Positions 50,684-60,766 of a stretch of DNA of 64,000 nt are shown piece after piece. The notes beneath the pieces were generated by a model, which searched no databases, was not told the DNA's origin, and was given only the letters and a program-made list of their open reading frames with translations. Where the stretch lies: contig JAGNEZ010000019.1 of NCBI GenBank assembly GCA_018003015.1, positions 33,409-97,408 on the forward strand. The letters run 5' to 3'. The position numbers and the translations under genes were made by a program. Each line of letters starts with the position of its first letter. The first letter of the stretch is position 1. This DNA is from Phycisphaerae bacterium. GTDB taxonomy: Bacteria > Planctomycetota > Phycisphaerae > UBA1845 > PWPN01.

Positions 50684-51888
50684 CAGCGGTAACCTCCTTG
50701 CCTCAAATCGTGACCATCTTTAACCTCCTTATAGAGCTCGTAGACCTTTTGGGCATGAGCTCGCATGGTCACGTCCTCGACGACCCGCGGGGCGGCGGCG
50801 GCGCAAGCCCGGCGGTGGTCGTCATCGGCGAGCCGCATGATGGCCCCCGCCAGGGCGGCGACATCCATGGGCGAGTCGATCACATAGCCCTCTCGGCCGT
50901 CGGTCACCCGCTCGGCTGCCCCGTTGAAACGCGTGGTGATGACCGGCAAACCCGAGGCCAGGGCCTCCAGGACGACGCGGCTGCAGGGATCATAGAACGT
51001 GGGATGCACGAGGACGTCGGCGGCGTGGAAGAAAGCCTGTATCCGTTGGGTGGAACCGGCGAAGGTGATTCGATCGGCCACCCCCAGGCGCTGAGCCAGC
51101 TGGGCCGCCCCGCGCGGATTGTCACGGCCCACCACCAGGGTCCGCAGCCGCCGTCTGCCCAATGTTCCACCCACGCCGCCCTGCGACTCGATCCGGGCCA
51201 CCGCTTCGATCAACCGGTCCACGCCCTTGAGCTTGAAGTTGTGGGCCACGCACAGCAGCATCAGCTCGTTGTCCGCCAAGTGGAATTGCCGGCGGAGTTC
51301 CGCCCGATGCTCGGCACGAACCGGCAGGGGTGTCTCGTCCCCATCCACGCCGTTGAAGATCTCACGGACCCGCGCGCGATCGAAGCCGTAGTGGCGGTGA
51401 AGCTGATCCGAGACATAACGAGAGATCGCGATGACCCATGGAGGTGGTCGACGGGTCAGGAGTTGCCGCTCCATGCGCGCGATCGCCCGATACTTGAGGT
51501 TCAGGCACTGCCCCGCCCTTTTTAGTCCCCGCGCCAGGGGGGCAGAGCGGATGGCCAGGTTACGCTCCAGCATCTCCGGGACCGTCCCGCCTCGGGGTTG
51601 ATAGATGTCCGCGACCGCACAGGGCATGATGCTGTGGACAATATCGAAACTGCCTTCGCGAACCGTCTGGCTGACGCGGTGGGCAAATGCGATGGCTCTG
51701 GACCCGCGCAGGCGATGCAATGCACGAATCGGAACGACGGTCAGATCGGGAGTCGAGGGTGCGTGCGTGGTGGTCAGAATGTGCACCTCGGCGCCCAATT
51801 CGGCCAGATGCTGTGCAAACTGGAGCGTGGACGTCTCGGCTCCCCCTCGCCAGGTCTCGATTCGCTCGATGATCAGTGCGACTCTCAT
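50683..51888 (-). CDS. Glycosyltransferase family 4 (GT-B fold)
   Basis: The 401-aa enzyme starts MRVALIIERIETWRGGAETSTLQFAQHLAELGAEVHILT with the glycine-rich GGAE loop of GT4 enzymes. It has HSIMPCAVADIYQPRG, VIAISRYVSDQL, EIFNGVDG, and the donor-binding ADVLVHPTFYDPCSRVVLEALASGLPVITT with the E-x7-E pattern and G-A-E-x-V at the end. The start at 51888 was chosen because the frame further upstream (to 52254) is not protein-like. It is probably an LPS- or exopolysaccharide transferase (WaaG-like); donor unknown. It is coupled to plsY and lies 131 bases after the kinase-like gene. Confidence 0.85.
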   Translation of the reverse strand: MRVALIIERIETWRGGAETSTLQFAQHLAELGAEVHILTTTHAPSTPDLTVVPIRALHRLRGSRAIAFAHRVSQTVREGSFDIVHSIMPCAVADIYQPRGGTVPEMLERNLAIRSAPLARGLKRAGQCLNLKYRAIARMERQLLTRRPPPWVIAISRYVSDQLHRHYGFDRARVREIFNGVDGDETPLPVRAEHRAELRRQFHLADNELMLLCVAHNFKLKGVDRLIEAVARIESQGGVGGTLGRRRLRTLVVGRDNPRGAAQLAQRLGVADRITFAGSTQRIQAFFHAADVLVHPTFYDPCSRVVLEALASGLPVITTRFNGAAERVTDGREGYVIDSPMDVAALAGAIMRLADDDHRRACAAAAPRVVEDVTMRAHAQKVYELYKEVKDGHDLRQGGYR

Positions 51889-52019
51889 GAGCAGCGATCC
51901 GCGGTCAGACTGCGGCGGCCAGCCGGACTCGGCAGGCTCGTCTCTTGGCCAGCCCGGGAGCAGCCTCTTGCCCTTCTGTCGTTTTCCATCCTGTTCCTCA
52001 CGCCCGTCGGTCTCGCCTC

Positions 52020-52901
52020 TCAAGTAACCCCACCGCGGCTCCACTCTCCGGCCAAGGGCGCGGGGTGCCGCCTGGCCATCCTGGCGACCTTGGCTGCCAC
52101 CGGTCCGGCCAGCTCTCGGGCGGTCCCAAAGCGCGGGCAGGCCCGTGCATACCGGCAGAGAAACCGCAACCGCTCGAAAGGCCCGACCCGGTCGCTCGGC
52201 ACCGAGAAGCTCAGGGCGGCCAGATCCTTGATCACCCACCGCCGGAACCGCCATTTTGGCCGGAACACGCGTTGGAGATCAATCAGCGTGAACCGTGGGC
52301 GACCGTCGCCACCTGGCTCGGCCTCCGCCTGGGCATCGAAGAAGATATGGCACAGGTACAGGTCCCGGTGAACAAAGCCCGCCCGATGGAAGCGGGCCAC
52401 AAAGCACGCCAGTTGATCGGACAGGGTCCGTCGGCGCTGATGGTCGGTTTCGAAGGCGGCAGGAGCGAGATGTCGAGGCAGCCACCGCTCCAGGGAGTCG
52501 CCCCGGACCTCCGCCAAGACCACGAAGCTCCGCCGCTCCCAGGGGCCAGCCATCAGCTGGCCGTATCCCACGGCCGTAGCCGCCGACACCCCGGCCGCCG
52601 CCAAGGCTCGGGCATTCCCCCACTCCGTCCCGCCGGTGCTCGCCAGCCAATGTCCTTGGCGCCACCGCTCGAACTGGTGCCGCAGCGGCGGGTGGTCGAA
52701 GCGTTTGAGAAACAGGACCCCGGGGACGGCGGACGGTCCGACGTCCGATAACCTGATCCGCCACCGCTGCCGCCAGCTTTCAAGCGTCGCTTTGTCGAGT
52801 CGATCGCCGTCCTGCCAAGCGAACACCGCGGCGAGGTCGGTCAGTCCGTGCCGCGCCGCCAGCTGATCGTAACCGCAGTGCCATTCCACACGAGCGCCCA
52901 T
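52020..52901 (-). CDS. LPS core kinase-like protein (WaaP/Kdo-kinase type)
   Basis: A 293-aa protein of the eukaryotic-like kinase fold used for LPS core phosphorylation. The catalytic-loop signature is FVHRDLYLCHIFF, matching the WaaP pattern H-R-D-x-Y-x-x-H-I-F, and the metal-binding aspartate is in FTLIDLQRVF. The N-terminal lobe has VLFLKRFDHPPLRHQFERWRQ with the presumed lysine. It precedes a GT4 transferase and plsY on the same strand, in line with a heptose or Kdo kinase. The start ATG at 52901 is preferred over the longer frame to 53018, which runs into the promoter region of the divergent gene. Confidence 0.8.
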   Translation of the reverse strand: MGARVEWHCGYDQLAARHGLTDLAAVFAWQDGDRLDKATLESWRQRWRIRLSDVGPSAVPGVLFLKRFDHPPLRHQFERWRQGHWLASTGGTEWGNARALAAAGVSAATAVGYGQLMAGPWERRSFVVLAEVRGDSLERWLPRHLAPAAFETDHQRRRTLSDQLACFVARFHRAGFVHRDLYLCHIFFDAQAEAEPGGDGRPRFTLIDLQRVFRPKWRFRRWVIKDLAALSFSVPSDRVGPFERLRFLCRYARACPRFGTARELAGPVAAKVARMARRHPAPLAGEWSRGGVT

Positions 52902-53278
52902 CCGCCGTTCACCTGTTGGGGTATTCCGGTCGGAACAGGCTATCGACCCTGCAGATGAGATGCAACGGGGCGTCCCCCGGAGCCCGTCAGTCAAGTTGGC
53001 GGGAGTCGGCGTGCACAAGGTAACCCCTCGGTGATAGAATACGCTTAGGAATGGAAGTCGAGGCTGAAGAGCCCCGACACGAGGGCCGCGCCGTTAACAC
53101 CGTGGCTCGACGACCTGAGATAGTCAGGGTCGGCGAGGCGGAGTCAGCGTGGTCGCCGTATGTTCGGCTAGCGGAGCACAACCGAGGACGGGAGGAGGTC
53201 GGCGTCAACCCGCGATGGGGTTGCGTCCTTCATCCTCACCCGATTCGAACCGACTCCCCGTCAGAAAGGACCGCCATC
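52902..53278. other. Divergent intergenic region with a promoter for the dockerin gene
   Basis: 377 bases. A plus-strand promoter lies at 53012-53040, then a leader of about 230 bases precedes the GTG at 53279. The in-frame extension of the dockerin gene back to 53051 is Arg/Glu-rich and lacks a signal peptide. No other element is clear. Confidence 0.5.
53012..53040 (+). promoter_or_regulatory. Candidate promoter for the dockerin protein at 53279
   Basis: TGCACA (53012-53017) and TAGAAT (53035-53040) are 17 bases apart. TAGAAT is the same -10 seen upstream of the dockerin gene at 38072. Confidence 0.45.
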
Positions 53279-54961
53279 GTGCCTGGCTCCAGGAACCTGC
53301 CGTGGACTGCACCGGCAACCGGGAGCAGGCTGACGCGTGTGCTTGAATCGAGGCATGGCGTCAGCCTTTCTCCGCCGGCATTCCTGGTGGTCTTCGCGTG
53401 GGTTGCGACCTGCGGCGTCCCGGTGCTGGTGGCCGGGGCGCCCGGTGAACCGGCCTGCCTGGCGGACTCAGTCGCACGGACGCAATCCGATATCCTTGGG
53501 GATGCGGTGATCAGGAGAACCGACGCGGGTGCGACCGGAACCGTTGACCCCGCCGCCCATCGTCTTCCCGATATCGTGTCGTACAGCATCGGTTACTGGG
53601 AGTGCTACGATCCGCGGGGCAATCCCTTCTGGGGCACGTGGTCCACGAGCAGCGATTTCTTTCGGCTGGATGTTGTTTTCAGCGGGCTGGTGAATCCTCC
53701 GGGGCCTTTGGCCTGCTGCGGGAACCCGGCTTTTGAGCCCTTCCTGTATGGTCCGCATCCCGTGCTGGGGTACATCGAGTTTGACATTGATGAGAATCCC
53801 GACACGGGCGGAGAACTGGATCGCCCGGAACTGCGTTACCTGGGCAACGTCGGCCGTTTTGGTGGTCTGCCCAGAGAGCCCTTCCTCTCCGTGCGGGCGG
53901 CCATCAGCGACGGTGCGTTCGACAGAGACATCGTCACGGCTCCCCTGGTGGACCGGAGCGGCGAGGAGTTTCACATCGAGCTTCAGAACTGGAATATCGA
54001 GAGCATCCTCCGAGCCGAAGCCAGTGATAGCGACCTGATTTTCGAGGCTGGGGAGACCTGGCGTCTCGTCGGGCGATTCCTCTCTCGAGCCCACGGGTAC
54101 GAGCCCTACAGTGTGGCCTGCTGTCTCGGAAGACCGGGGAGCTACTGGCCGCGATCCCGCGCCCAGTTCGCCCACAGCATGGCGACCAACAGGACGACGG
54201 TGAGTCTGGTATACCCGCTGACCAACAACGGCTCGTCCCAGATGGGGGACGGCAAGCCCTGGCCGGAAGCCGACGATGGCGATCCGTCCAACCAGAACAG
54301 CATTCACGAAGCCCTGTCGGATCTGGTTTACAGCGTGGCGGTCGCCACTTCCTCCCAGCGCGAGCAGCCGGACTTTGCGATCATTGCCCCCTGGCAGGAC
54401 CAGGATCCGGACGTGTACATGAACCCGATCTACTGGCGCGTAACCATTGTCGCGGGAACGAGTTACACTCTCTCATCACCCGGTTCCTGGTTTGTCTGGA
54501 CGGACATTCACCCGAATGTGATCCCGGGTGACTTCGACGGCGACGGGCGGGTTACGCTTCTTGACGTGGCCAATCTGGGGAGTTTCGTCGTCGCGCGTGA
54601 CGGTCAGCCGGGTTCGGATGCCGACGGGTCCACGAACGGGAAAGTGGTTTTGCCGCGATTCGGCACCAACTTTTCGGTTTATGATGTAGACTATGATGGA
54701 TTGGTGGGCGCGGGGGATATTGCGGCCATCCCGGCGCTTCGCTACGCCCCCGGCGACCTGGACACCGACGGCGACGTCGATCTCGACGATTTCGGTCGTC
54801 TGCAGGCCTGCCTGAGCGGGAGAGGCATGAGGCCGCCGAATGAGGAGTGCGGTATCGCGGATCTCGACAAGGACGACGACGTCGATCATGATGATATGCT
54901 GCTGCTGGTTCCGTGTCTGAGCGGAGCCGGCATCTCCGCGAACCCGCTGTGTGGGCGTTGA
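53279..54961 (+). CDS. Secreted protein with C-terminal dockerin-like repeats (GTG start)
   Basis: A 560-aa exported protein. A hydrophobic segment at about residues 32-54 (PAFLVVFAWVATCGVPVLVAGA) is the signal, although unusually far from the start. The middle part (75-400) is a large beta-rich region without a recognised domain; it contains Cys pairs (ACCGNPAF, VACCLGRPG). The C-terminal 140 residues hold four calcium-binding loops: DFDGDGRVTLLDVAN, DVDYDGLVGAGDIAAI, DLDTDGDVDLDDFGRL and DLDKDDDVDHDDMLLL. GTG at 53279 has AAAGGA upstream. It overlaps no neighbour; a pseudopilin gene follows at once. Confidence 0.7.
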   Translation: MPGSRNLPWTAPATGSRLTRVLESRHGVSLSPPAFLVVFAWVATCGVPVLVAGAPGEPACLADSVARTQSDILGDAVIRRTDAGATGTVDPAAHRLPDIVSYSIGYWECYDPRGNPFWGTWSTSSDFFRLDVVFSGLVNPPGPLACCGNPAFEPFLYGPHPVLGYIEFDIDENPDTGGELDRPELRYLGNVGRFGGLPREPFLSVRAAISDGAFDRDIVTAPLVDRSGEEFHIELQNWNIESILRAEASDSDLIFEAGETWRLVGRFLSRAHGYEPYSVACCLGRPGSYWPRSRAQFAHSMATNRTTVSLVYPLTNNGSSQMGDGKPWPEADDGDPSNQNSIHEALSDLVYSVAVATSSQREQPDFAIIAPWQDQDPDVYMNPIYWRVTIVAGTSYTLSSPGSWFVWTDIHPNVIPGDFDGDGRVTLLDVANLGSFVVARDGQPGSDADGSTNGKVVLPRFGTNFSVYDVDYDGLVGAGDIAAIPALRYAPGDLDTDGDVDLDDFGRLQACLSGRGMRPPNEECGIADLDKDDDVDHDDMLLLVPCLSGAGISANPLCGR

Positions 54962-54971
54962 GGGTAGACAG

Positions 54972-55820
54972 GTGCGGTTCAACCAGCGCATCCGGTGGCC
55001 CGGTGTTCGGCCGATCGCTCGGCGGCGATGGCGGACTGGGGCGTCGGGGGCGGGTTTCACGCTTATTGAGTTGATCGTGGTGGTAGGCATTATTGCCCTG
55101 ATGCTCGGCATCGTGGCGGCCTCGATGGCGAGGGTGCGCAATTCGGCACAGGGTTTTGTCTGCAAGAACAAGCTGAAGACGATCGCGTTCGAGTTCATTC
55201 AGTTCGCCGACGACAATGCTCACCCCTGGCGCGGGGACAGCGACCAGGACGGGCGGCCGGGTTTTCGGATCGAGGACTTCCAGGAGCGGCTCTACGGGAT
55301 AGATGAGTTCTGGAAGGCGCCGTCGGGGGCCTCTCAGTTTGCGTTTGGCTCGCCGACGGCCGTTGCGGACTACAAGCCCGAGGACCAGGCGATGATCTGC
55401 CCGTCGGGCCCGCAGGTTCTGTCTCGTCACGCGTTGCTGCCCTGCCAGGCCGAGGCGGTCAAGCCGCTGGAGAACGTGAGTGTGGGCTTCAACATGCGTC
55501 TCGCATGGGCGGCCGTGGAAGTCGGTGGCCGGCAGATTCTGCGTGAAGTGCGTTTGTCCAAGGGGATCATGAACCACCCATCAGTGCCGCTGGCGTTCGA
55601 TGTGGACGGTGCCCTGGCCAAGGAGCGTGGGGTGCTCCCGTACTACTCGGCCCCGCCGGGCGGCGCGGACGACAAGTACGCCCTTGGGATGTTCTGGAAT
55701 CCAGCCCTGCGTCACGCGGGGGCGCTGAATGCGGCCTTCATCGGGGGGCAGGTTCTTTCCTCATCCCGGCCCCAGACCCAAGGAGGGTGGGACTGGAAAT
55801 ACCAGCACCCCGTGCAGTAG
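54972..55820 (+). CDS. Type II secretion / type IV pilin-like pseudopilin
   Basis: A 282-aa protein with the prepilin signature GFTLIELIVVVGIIALMLGIV: a cleavage-site Gly, Phe at +1, Glu at +5 and the hydrophobic N-terminal helix, which would be processed by prepilin peptidase PilD. The C-terminal part is globular and ends with a typical planctomycete H-A-G/-N-A-A-F-x-D/G-G-like motif (RHAGALNAAFIGGQVLS). Such DUF1559-type and related xcpT-like proteins are numerous in this phylum. A GTG at 54972 follows GAGGGTAG; a GTG at 54951 overlapping the upstream stop is an alternative. Cotranscription with the dockerin gene is likely. Confidence 0.8.
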   Translation: MRFNQRIRWPGVRPIARRRWRTGASGAGFTLIELIVVVGIIALMLGIVAASMARVRNSAQGFVCKNKLKTIAFEFIQFADDNAHPWRGDSDQDGRPGFRIEDFQERLYGIDEFWKAPSGASQFAFGSPTAVADYKPEDQAMICPSGPQVLSRHALLPCQAEAVKPLENVSVGFNMRLAWAAVEVGGRQILREVRLSKGIMNHPSVPLAFDVDGALAKERGVLPYYSAPPGGADDKYALGMFWNPALRHAGALNAAFIGGQVLSSSRPQTQGGWDWKYQHPVQ

Positions 55821-55841
55821 CCTTCACCGTAAGAGCTGAAC

Positions 55842-57284
55842 GTGGACCTCAGGTACAAATTCGGACTGCTGATTTTCATCTACGTCGTGTCGTTGTCTGC
55901 GAATTTTGGCATGTCTGCCTGGGGGATCGCGGTCTACTTTGACTCGGCCTTCCACGATTTCCAGTCCGAGGCCACCGAGGAGGAGCAGATCGGGCAGCTT
56001 CGGCAGCTTCTCCGACGGCAGCGGGAGTTGCTCGATGACGCCCGCGATCCGGCTGATCTGGCGAAGGAGTGCGAGGATCTCCAGTATCAGTTTTCCGAAG
56101 CGATGCTGCCGATCCTGAGCCGGCTGTCGGAGGACCCGGGGGATACGCGGGGGCAGGCCATCGAGTGGGCGTTGCAGGACCAGAAGACTGCCGCCCAGCA
56201 ATTCCTGGCAAGACGGTCTTCCAGCCAGCCGGCCGGCGAGTTGTCGCCGGAGGAGGAGCAGGCGTTTGTGCAGCTGGATCTGCTGCTGCTGGAGACGAAC
56301 GGCCTGTTCAGCCAGAAGCGGGAGCGTAACGTGGCCGAGGCTGCGCGTATCCAGGAGCAGGTGATGACCATCCTGGTCGTCAACACCGCGGTCGGCGGCG
56401 TGCTCTGTGCCGTGGGCGTGTTCTTCGTGCGGCGATGGGTCATGAACCCGATCGCCGATCTCCGCGAAGCCACCAAGCAGATCTCGCACGGCAACTTCGA
56501 GTACCGCATCCGTCCGAAGGCCAGCGACGAGCTGGGACGCCTGGCCGGCGAGGTGAACCAGATGAGCTCGACCATTATCGAGATGCAGACCAAGATGGTC
56601 GAGCAGGAACGGCTTGCCGCGGCCGGCGAGATGGTCACCCGGCTGGCCCACAACATCCGAAATCCCCTGGCCGGAATCCGGGGCCTGGCCGAAGCCACCA
56701 TTCAGAGCCACCCCGATGACGAGCAGACCACCGAGTGCCAGAAGCGGATCATCAACACCGTGGATCGCTTCGAGAAATGGCTTCGCGACCTGCAGCAATC
56801 GGTATCACCGCTCGAACTCAACCTGCAGCCGGTTGCGATCGGCGAGGTGCTCAACAGCGTGGTGACCGCCCTGCGGCCGATGCTCGACCGCCGGGGCATC
56901 GACGTTCAGATCGAGGTGGACCGGAAGATGGGGCCGGTCCAGTTGGACAGCCTGCACTTCGAGCAGGCCCTGGTCAGCCTGGTCACCAACGCTGTCCAGG
57001 CCTCGGAGAAGGGGCAATCGGTACGGGTGGCCGCCGAACCGATTCCCGAGTCTCGCGGGCGATGGCGACTCACGGTCGAGGACCACGGCGTCGGGATACC
57101 CCACGAGCTTCACCACAAGATCTTCCTGCCCTATTTCACCACCAAGCCGGATGGCAACGGGATCGGGCTGGCCATGGCCAACAAGGTGGTGCGGCTTCAC
57201 GGCGGTGAACTCAAGGTCCAGTCGGAACTCGGCAAGGGCAGCCGGTTTGACGCCCTGATGCCCGGGCTCATCTCGGAGAACTGA
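55842..57284 (+). CDS. NtrB-like sensor histidine kinase (GTG start)
   Basis: A 480-aa membrane kinase. TM1 covers about residues 8-30, a periplasmic helical region 31-172, TM2 about 176-198, HAMP about 199-250. The phosphoacceptor is H270 (LAHNIRNPLAGIRGL, NtrB-type H-N-x-R/I-N-P-L). The HATPase domain shows LVTNAVQAS, DHGVGIPHE and GNGIGLAMANKVV. It starts 21 bases after the pseudopilin gene and is followed after 5 bases by an NtrC-type regulator, so the pair is a two-component system. GTG start, since no ATG fits. The periplasmic part carries acidic coiled-coil helices; ligand unknown. Confidence 0.9.
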   Translation: MDLRYKFGLLIFIYVVSLSANFGMSAWGIAVYFDSAFHDFQSEATEEEQIGQLRQLLRRQRELLDDARDPADLAKECEDLQYQFSEAMLPILSRLSEDPGDTRGQAIEWALQDQKTAAQQFLARRSSSQPAGELSPEEEQAFVQLDLLLLETNGLFSQKRERNVAEAARIQEQVMTILVVNTAVGGVLCAVGVFFVRRWVMNPIADLREATKQISHGNFEYRIRPKASDELGRLAGEVNQMSSTIIEMQTKMVEQERLAAAGEMVTRLAHNIRNPLAGIRGLAEATIQSHPDDEQTTECQKRIINTVDRFEKWLRDLQQSVSPLELNLQPVAIGEVLNSVVTALRPMLDRRGIDVQIEVDRKMGPVQLDSLHFEQALVSLVTNAVQASEKGQSVRVAAEPIPESRGRWRLTVEDHGVGIPHELHHKIFLPYFTTKPDGNGIGLAMANKVVRLHGGELKVQSELGKGSRFDALMPGLISEN

Positions 57285-57289
57285 ACTCG

Positions 57290-58669
<1,380 letters not shown>

Positions 58670-58705
58670 TGCAGGGGTCGGGGCGGGGGGGTGGCCGGAA
58701 AAAGC

Positions 58706-58734
58706 TTGCACTCCGCAATCCGGGCGTCTATTCT
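58706..58734 (+). promoter_or_regulatory. Sigma70-type promoter for the secreted EF-hand protein at 59093
   Basis: TTGCAC (58706-58711) and TATTCT (58729-58734) are 17 bases apart, four consensus positions each. The leader is about 350 bases, which is long for this window. Confidence 0.5.
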
Positions 58735-58849
58735 GAACATAGCGCATGGCATGGCCCAGGCGGCCAGCTCGCCATGCCAGACGGCAGGGCCGACTGGCGA
58801 CGCTCGCCGACATGTCTGGTTCTGTCCGTCAAGGATGCGGGCCGTTCGA

Positions 58850-58886
58850 TGCTGCTGGGGGGCGAAGGGCCGAAGACCCGGCAGCA
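58850..58886 (+). other. Stable hairpin in the long leader of the gene at 59093
   Basis: TGCTGCTGGG and CCCGGCAGCA form a 10-bp stem with one G-T pair and a 17-base loop. It lies directly before a Shine-Dalgarno sequence (AGGAGG at 58897). The position suggests translational or transcriptional control, but no known riboswitch family matches by eye. Confidence 0.45.
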
Positions 58887-59092
58887 CCTCTGAAAAGGAG
58901 GAGCCCGTGGTCGGATCATCCGCCATTGCGATGACTTCTGCGCTCGCGACGGGGTGCCGCGGACCCCGCGAGACTGCCCCCCTTCATGCTGAGCCTATCC
59001 ACGAGCCCGGACGGGTGCGTTCCTGTCGTCGCGTTGTGACGGGGCCCGGCCGCGTGCCATTTAGTCGATCCGGAAGGAAGAGAGGATGATCC

Positions 59093-60178
59093 ATGTCGAG
59101 TATGATTCGAGCGACCGTGCTGGCCGTGACCGCATACGTTCTGGCCGCCGGGCCGGTTTTCGCCGCGGGATGGTCGCGAAACTACGATGACGGCACCACG
59201 CAGGGCCTGTTTGAGTTCGATGCCGCGTTGGTCATGCAGGGCGTCGATGAGTTCAGGGTATCGGTGGTCAACGGCAGCCTGCGGATGGGCTTCGCCAACC
59301 TGCCGACCGCGACCCCGGACAACGATTCGGGCCTGATGCTGGATCCCATGCAGGTCCTGGGCGACACCAGCGGTCTGATGCTCATCAAGTGGTCGACCAA
59401 CCCGCGTTTTGCGGCCACGCCCACCAGCTCGGAGATGAACGCCGGCTGGGTGTTGCGTTTGAACACCAACACGCTCAGCGGTTACGTCTTCGTCATTGAC
59501 GACCGAGGCTATCTGCAGATCCAGAAACTGCTGGGCGGCGAGGTATTCGATCCTTGTCCGGACAGCAACGTGAGGCTGGGGCTTGACCCCTCGAAGGACT
59601 GGTGGCTGCGGGCGGAGGTATTGAATGTGGCCGGCGGGGTGCAGTTGCGGGCCAGAGCCTGGGTCGCGGACACGGCGGAGCCGGTTGAATGGCAGGCCAC
59701 GTGCCTCGACACCGAGCCGCCCTTGTTTGCCGCGGGGGTCGCCTCCTTGGTGGCCAATGAGGACAGCGCCGACGTTGAGAACTGGGTGGACGTGGACGAC
59801 ACCACGGTCGGGCCGCTGCCCGAACTGATCTGCTACAACCAGGCCGATGACGACGGGGACGGGCTGATGGATTGCGCCGATCCGGACTGCGCCGGTGCGG
59901 CGGCCTGCACCTGCAGCGATCCGTTCGCGGATATCGACCGCGACGGCGACGTGGACCAGGCCGATTTCGGCTTCTGGCAGCTCTGCTACACTGCCACCAT
60001 CGCGGAGCAGTTCGATGTCGGCCGGTGCGATTGCCTGGACCGCGACGACACCAACACCGACGGCTTCTTCAGCCCGGATCTGGATGGCAACAATCTCATC
60101 GACTCCTCCGACTTCGACGCCTTCGTCCAGTGCTTCAGCGGCCCGACCATTGCGGCGCCCAAGACCTGCGACGACTGA
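59093..60178 (+). CDS. Secreted protein with C-terminal EF-hand/dockerin-like repeats
   Basis: A 361-aa exported protein: signal peptide about residues 1-24 (LAVTAYVLAAGPVFAAG), a beta-rich domain to about residue 240 with Trp-rich strands (GWSRNYDDGTTQGLFEFD, WWLRAEVLNVAGGVQLRARAW) resembling a LamG/concanavalin-like binding module, and a C-terminal Asp-rich part with calcium loops (NQADDDGDGLMDCADPDC, DIDRDGDVDQADFGFW, DLDGNNLIDSSDFDAFVQCF). The Cys-containing first loop resembles a thrombospondin type 3/DUF-like metazoan motif. GAGAGG lies upstream of the ATG. Downstream a cluster of inverted repeats follows. Probably binds carbohydrate or a cell-surface partner. Confidence 0.7.
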   Translation: MSSMIRATVLAVTAYVLAAGPVFAAGWSRNYDDGTTQGLFEFDAALVMQGVDEFRVSVVNGSLRMGFANLPTATPDNDSGLMLDPMQVLGDTSGLMLIKWSTNPRFAATPTSSEMNAGWVLRLNTNTLSGYVFVIDDRGYLQIQKLLGGEVFDPCPDSNVRLGLDPSKDWWLRAEVLNVAGGVQLRARAWVADTAEPVEWQATCLDTEPPLFAAGVASLVANEDSADVENWVDVDDTTVGPLPELICYNQADDDGDGLMDCADPDCAGAAACTCSDPFADIDRDGDVDQADFGFWQLCYTATIAEQFDVGRCDCLDRDDTNTDGFFSPDLDGNNLIDSSDFDAFVQCFSGPTIAAPKTCDD

Positions 60179-60203
60179 TCTGATCACCGCCGTGGCATGT
60201 GAC

Positions 60204-60283
60204 GGGCAGGAGTGCCCAGGCGACAAGGAGACCTGGGCACTCGGGGAAGCCCGAGTGCTCTGACCAGAATGCCCGGCCGGGCA
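60204..60283. repeat. Cluster of overlapping inverted repeats
   Basis: Four perfect inverted repeats share bases within 80 nucleotides: GGGCA/TGCCC (60204-60217), AGTGCCCAGG/CCTGGGCACT (60211-60241), GCACTCGGG/CCCGAGTGC (60237-60258) and the 14-base palindrome TGCCCGGCCGGGCA (60270-60283). The second and third hairpins overlap and cannot form together. They begin 25 bases after the stop at 60178, so they may end or protect that transcript, but they also look like an interspersed repeat. Confidence 0.65.
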
Positions 60284-60690
60284 CGCCCGGGGCACCTCGT
60301 GAACCACCCCTACTTGTCTTTTTTCGTCTTGCGGCCGCCGTCGCCGATTTCACCAGGCCCGTACTCCAATCCGCCACGATCTGCGGGACTCCGCCAGAAT
60401 CAGAGACTCGAAGGGCACGTCGATCGCGCCTCCGGTGGAAACCGCCCCTGACCCTGGCTGGTCGACGAGAGGGCTTGGGAGGCGCGGGTCCCCGGTGTGC
60501 ACTTCGCGGCTCCGGGCTGGGTCGCGCAACGCCGTTGACCCTGGAGAGCGTCGTGGTCTCCGAGCTCGGAACGTCGGGATGATCCCGTGCATCGGCTGAC
60601 GGTTTCTCACCTGCGGAGTTCATGTCCGGGAAGAGGGGGCGCATTTCTCACCCGGCCCGGCGCGATCGGAGCCGCAGGCGAACGGACTTC

Positions 60691-60718
60691 TTGAAAAAGC
60701 CCATCTGCGACCTACAAT
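60691..60718 (+). promoter_or_regulatory. Sigma70-type promoter of the nuo genes
   Basis: TTGAAA (60691-60696) and TACAAT (60713-60718), each matching five of six positions, are 16 bases apart and 48 bases before the nuoA ATG. Confidence 0.65.
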
Positions 60719-60766
60719 CCCCTGCATCGGCGTCCGGGATGGGCGGCATGCGAGCGAGATGGACAC

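Larger units (their letters stand above)
58670..59092. other. Leader region of the secreted EF-hand protein
   Basis: The 423-base gap contains a promoter (58706-58734), a GC-rich hairpin (58850-58886) and a Shine-Dalgarno AGGAGG at 58897-58902 followed by GTG at 58907. That GTG begins a 60-codon frame which ends at 59089, just before the true gene; its product is basic and uninformative. Whether it is a leader peptide is open. Confidence 0.5.
60179..60766. other. 588-base intergenic region before the nuo genes
   Basis: No frame on either strand is convincingly coding; the longest (minus, 60135-60644) is Arg/Pro-rich without family motifs. The left end holds a dense set of inverted repeats (60204-60283) and the right end the nuoA promoter (60691-60718). 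Confidence 0.55.

Noticed and set aside
58692..58710. Possible sigma54 promoter (TGGCCGG...TTGCA) before the secreted EF-hand gene
   Set aside because: The GG-to-GC distance is 9 or 13 instead of the required 10, so it does not fit the -24/-12 rule; a sigma70 reading with 17-base spacing is better.
60135..60644. Minus-strand frame of 169 codons before the nuo genes
   Set aside because: Arg/Pro/Ser-rich, runs antisense into the EF-hand gene, no start signal, no motif.
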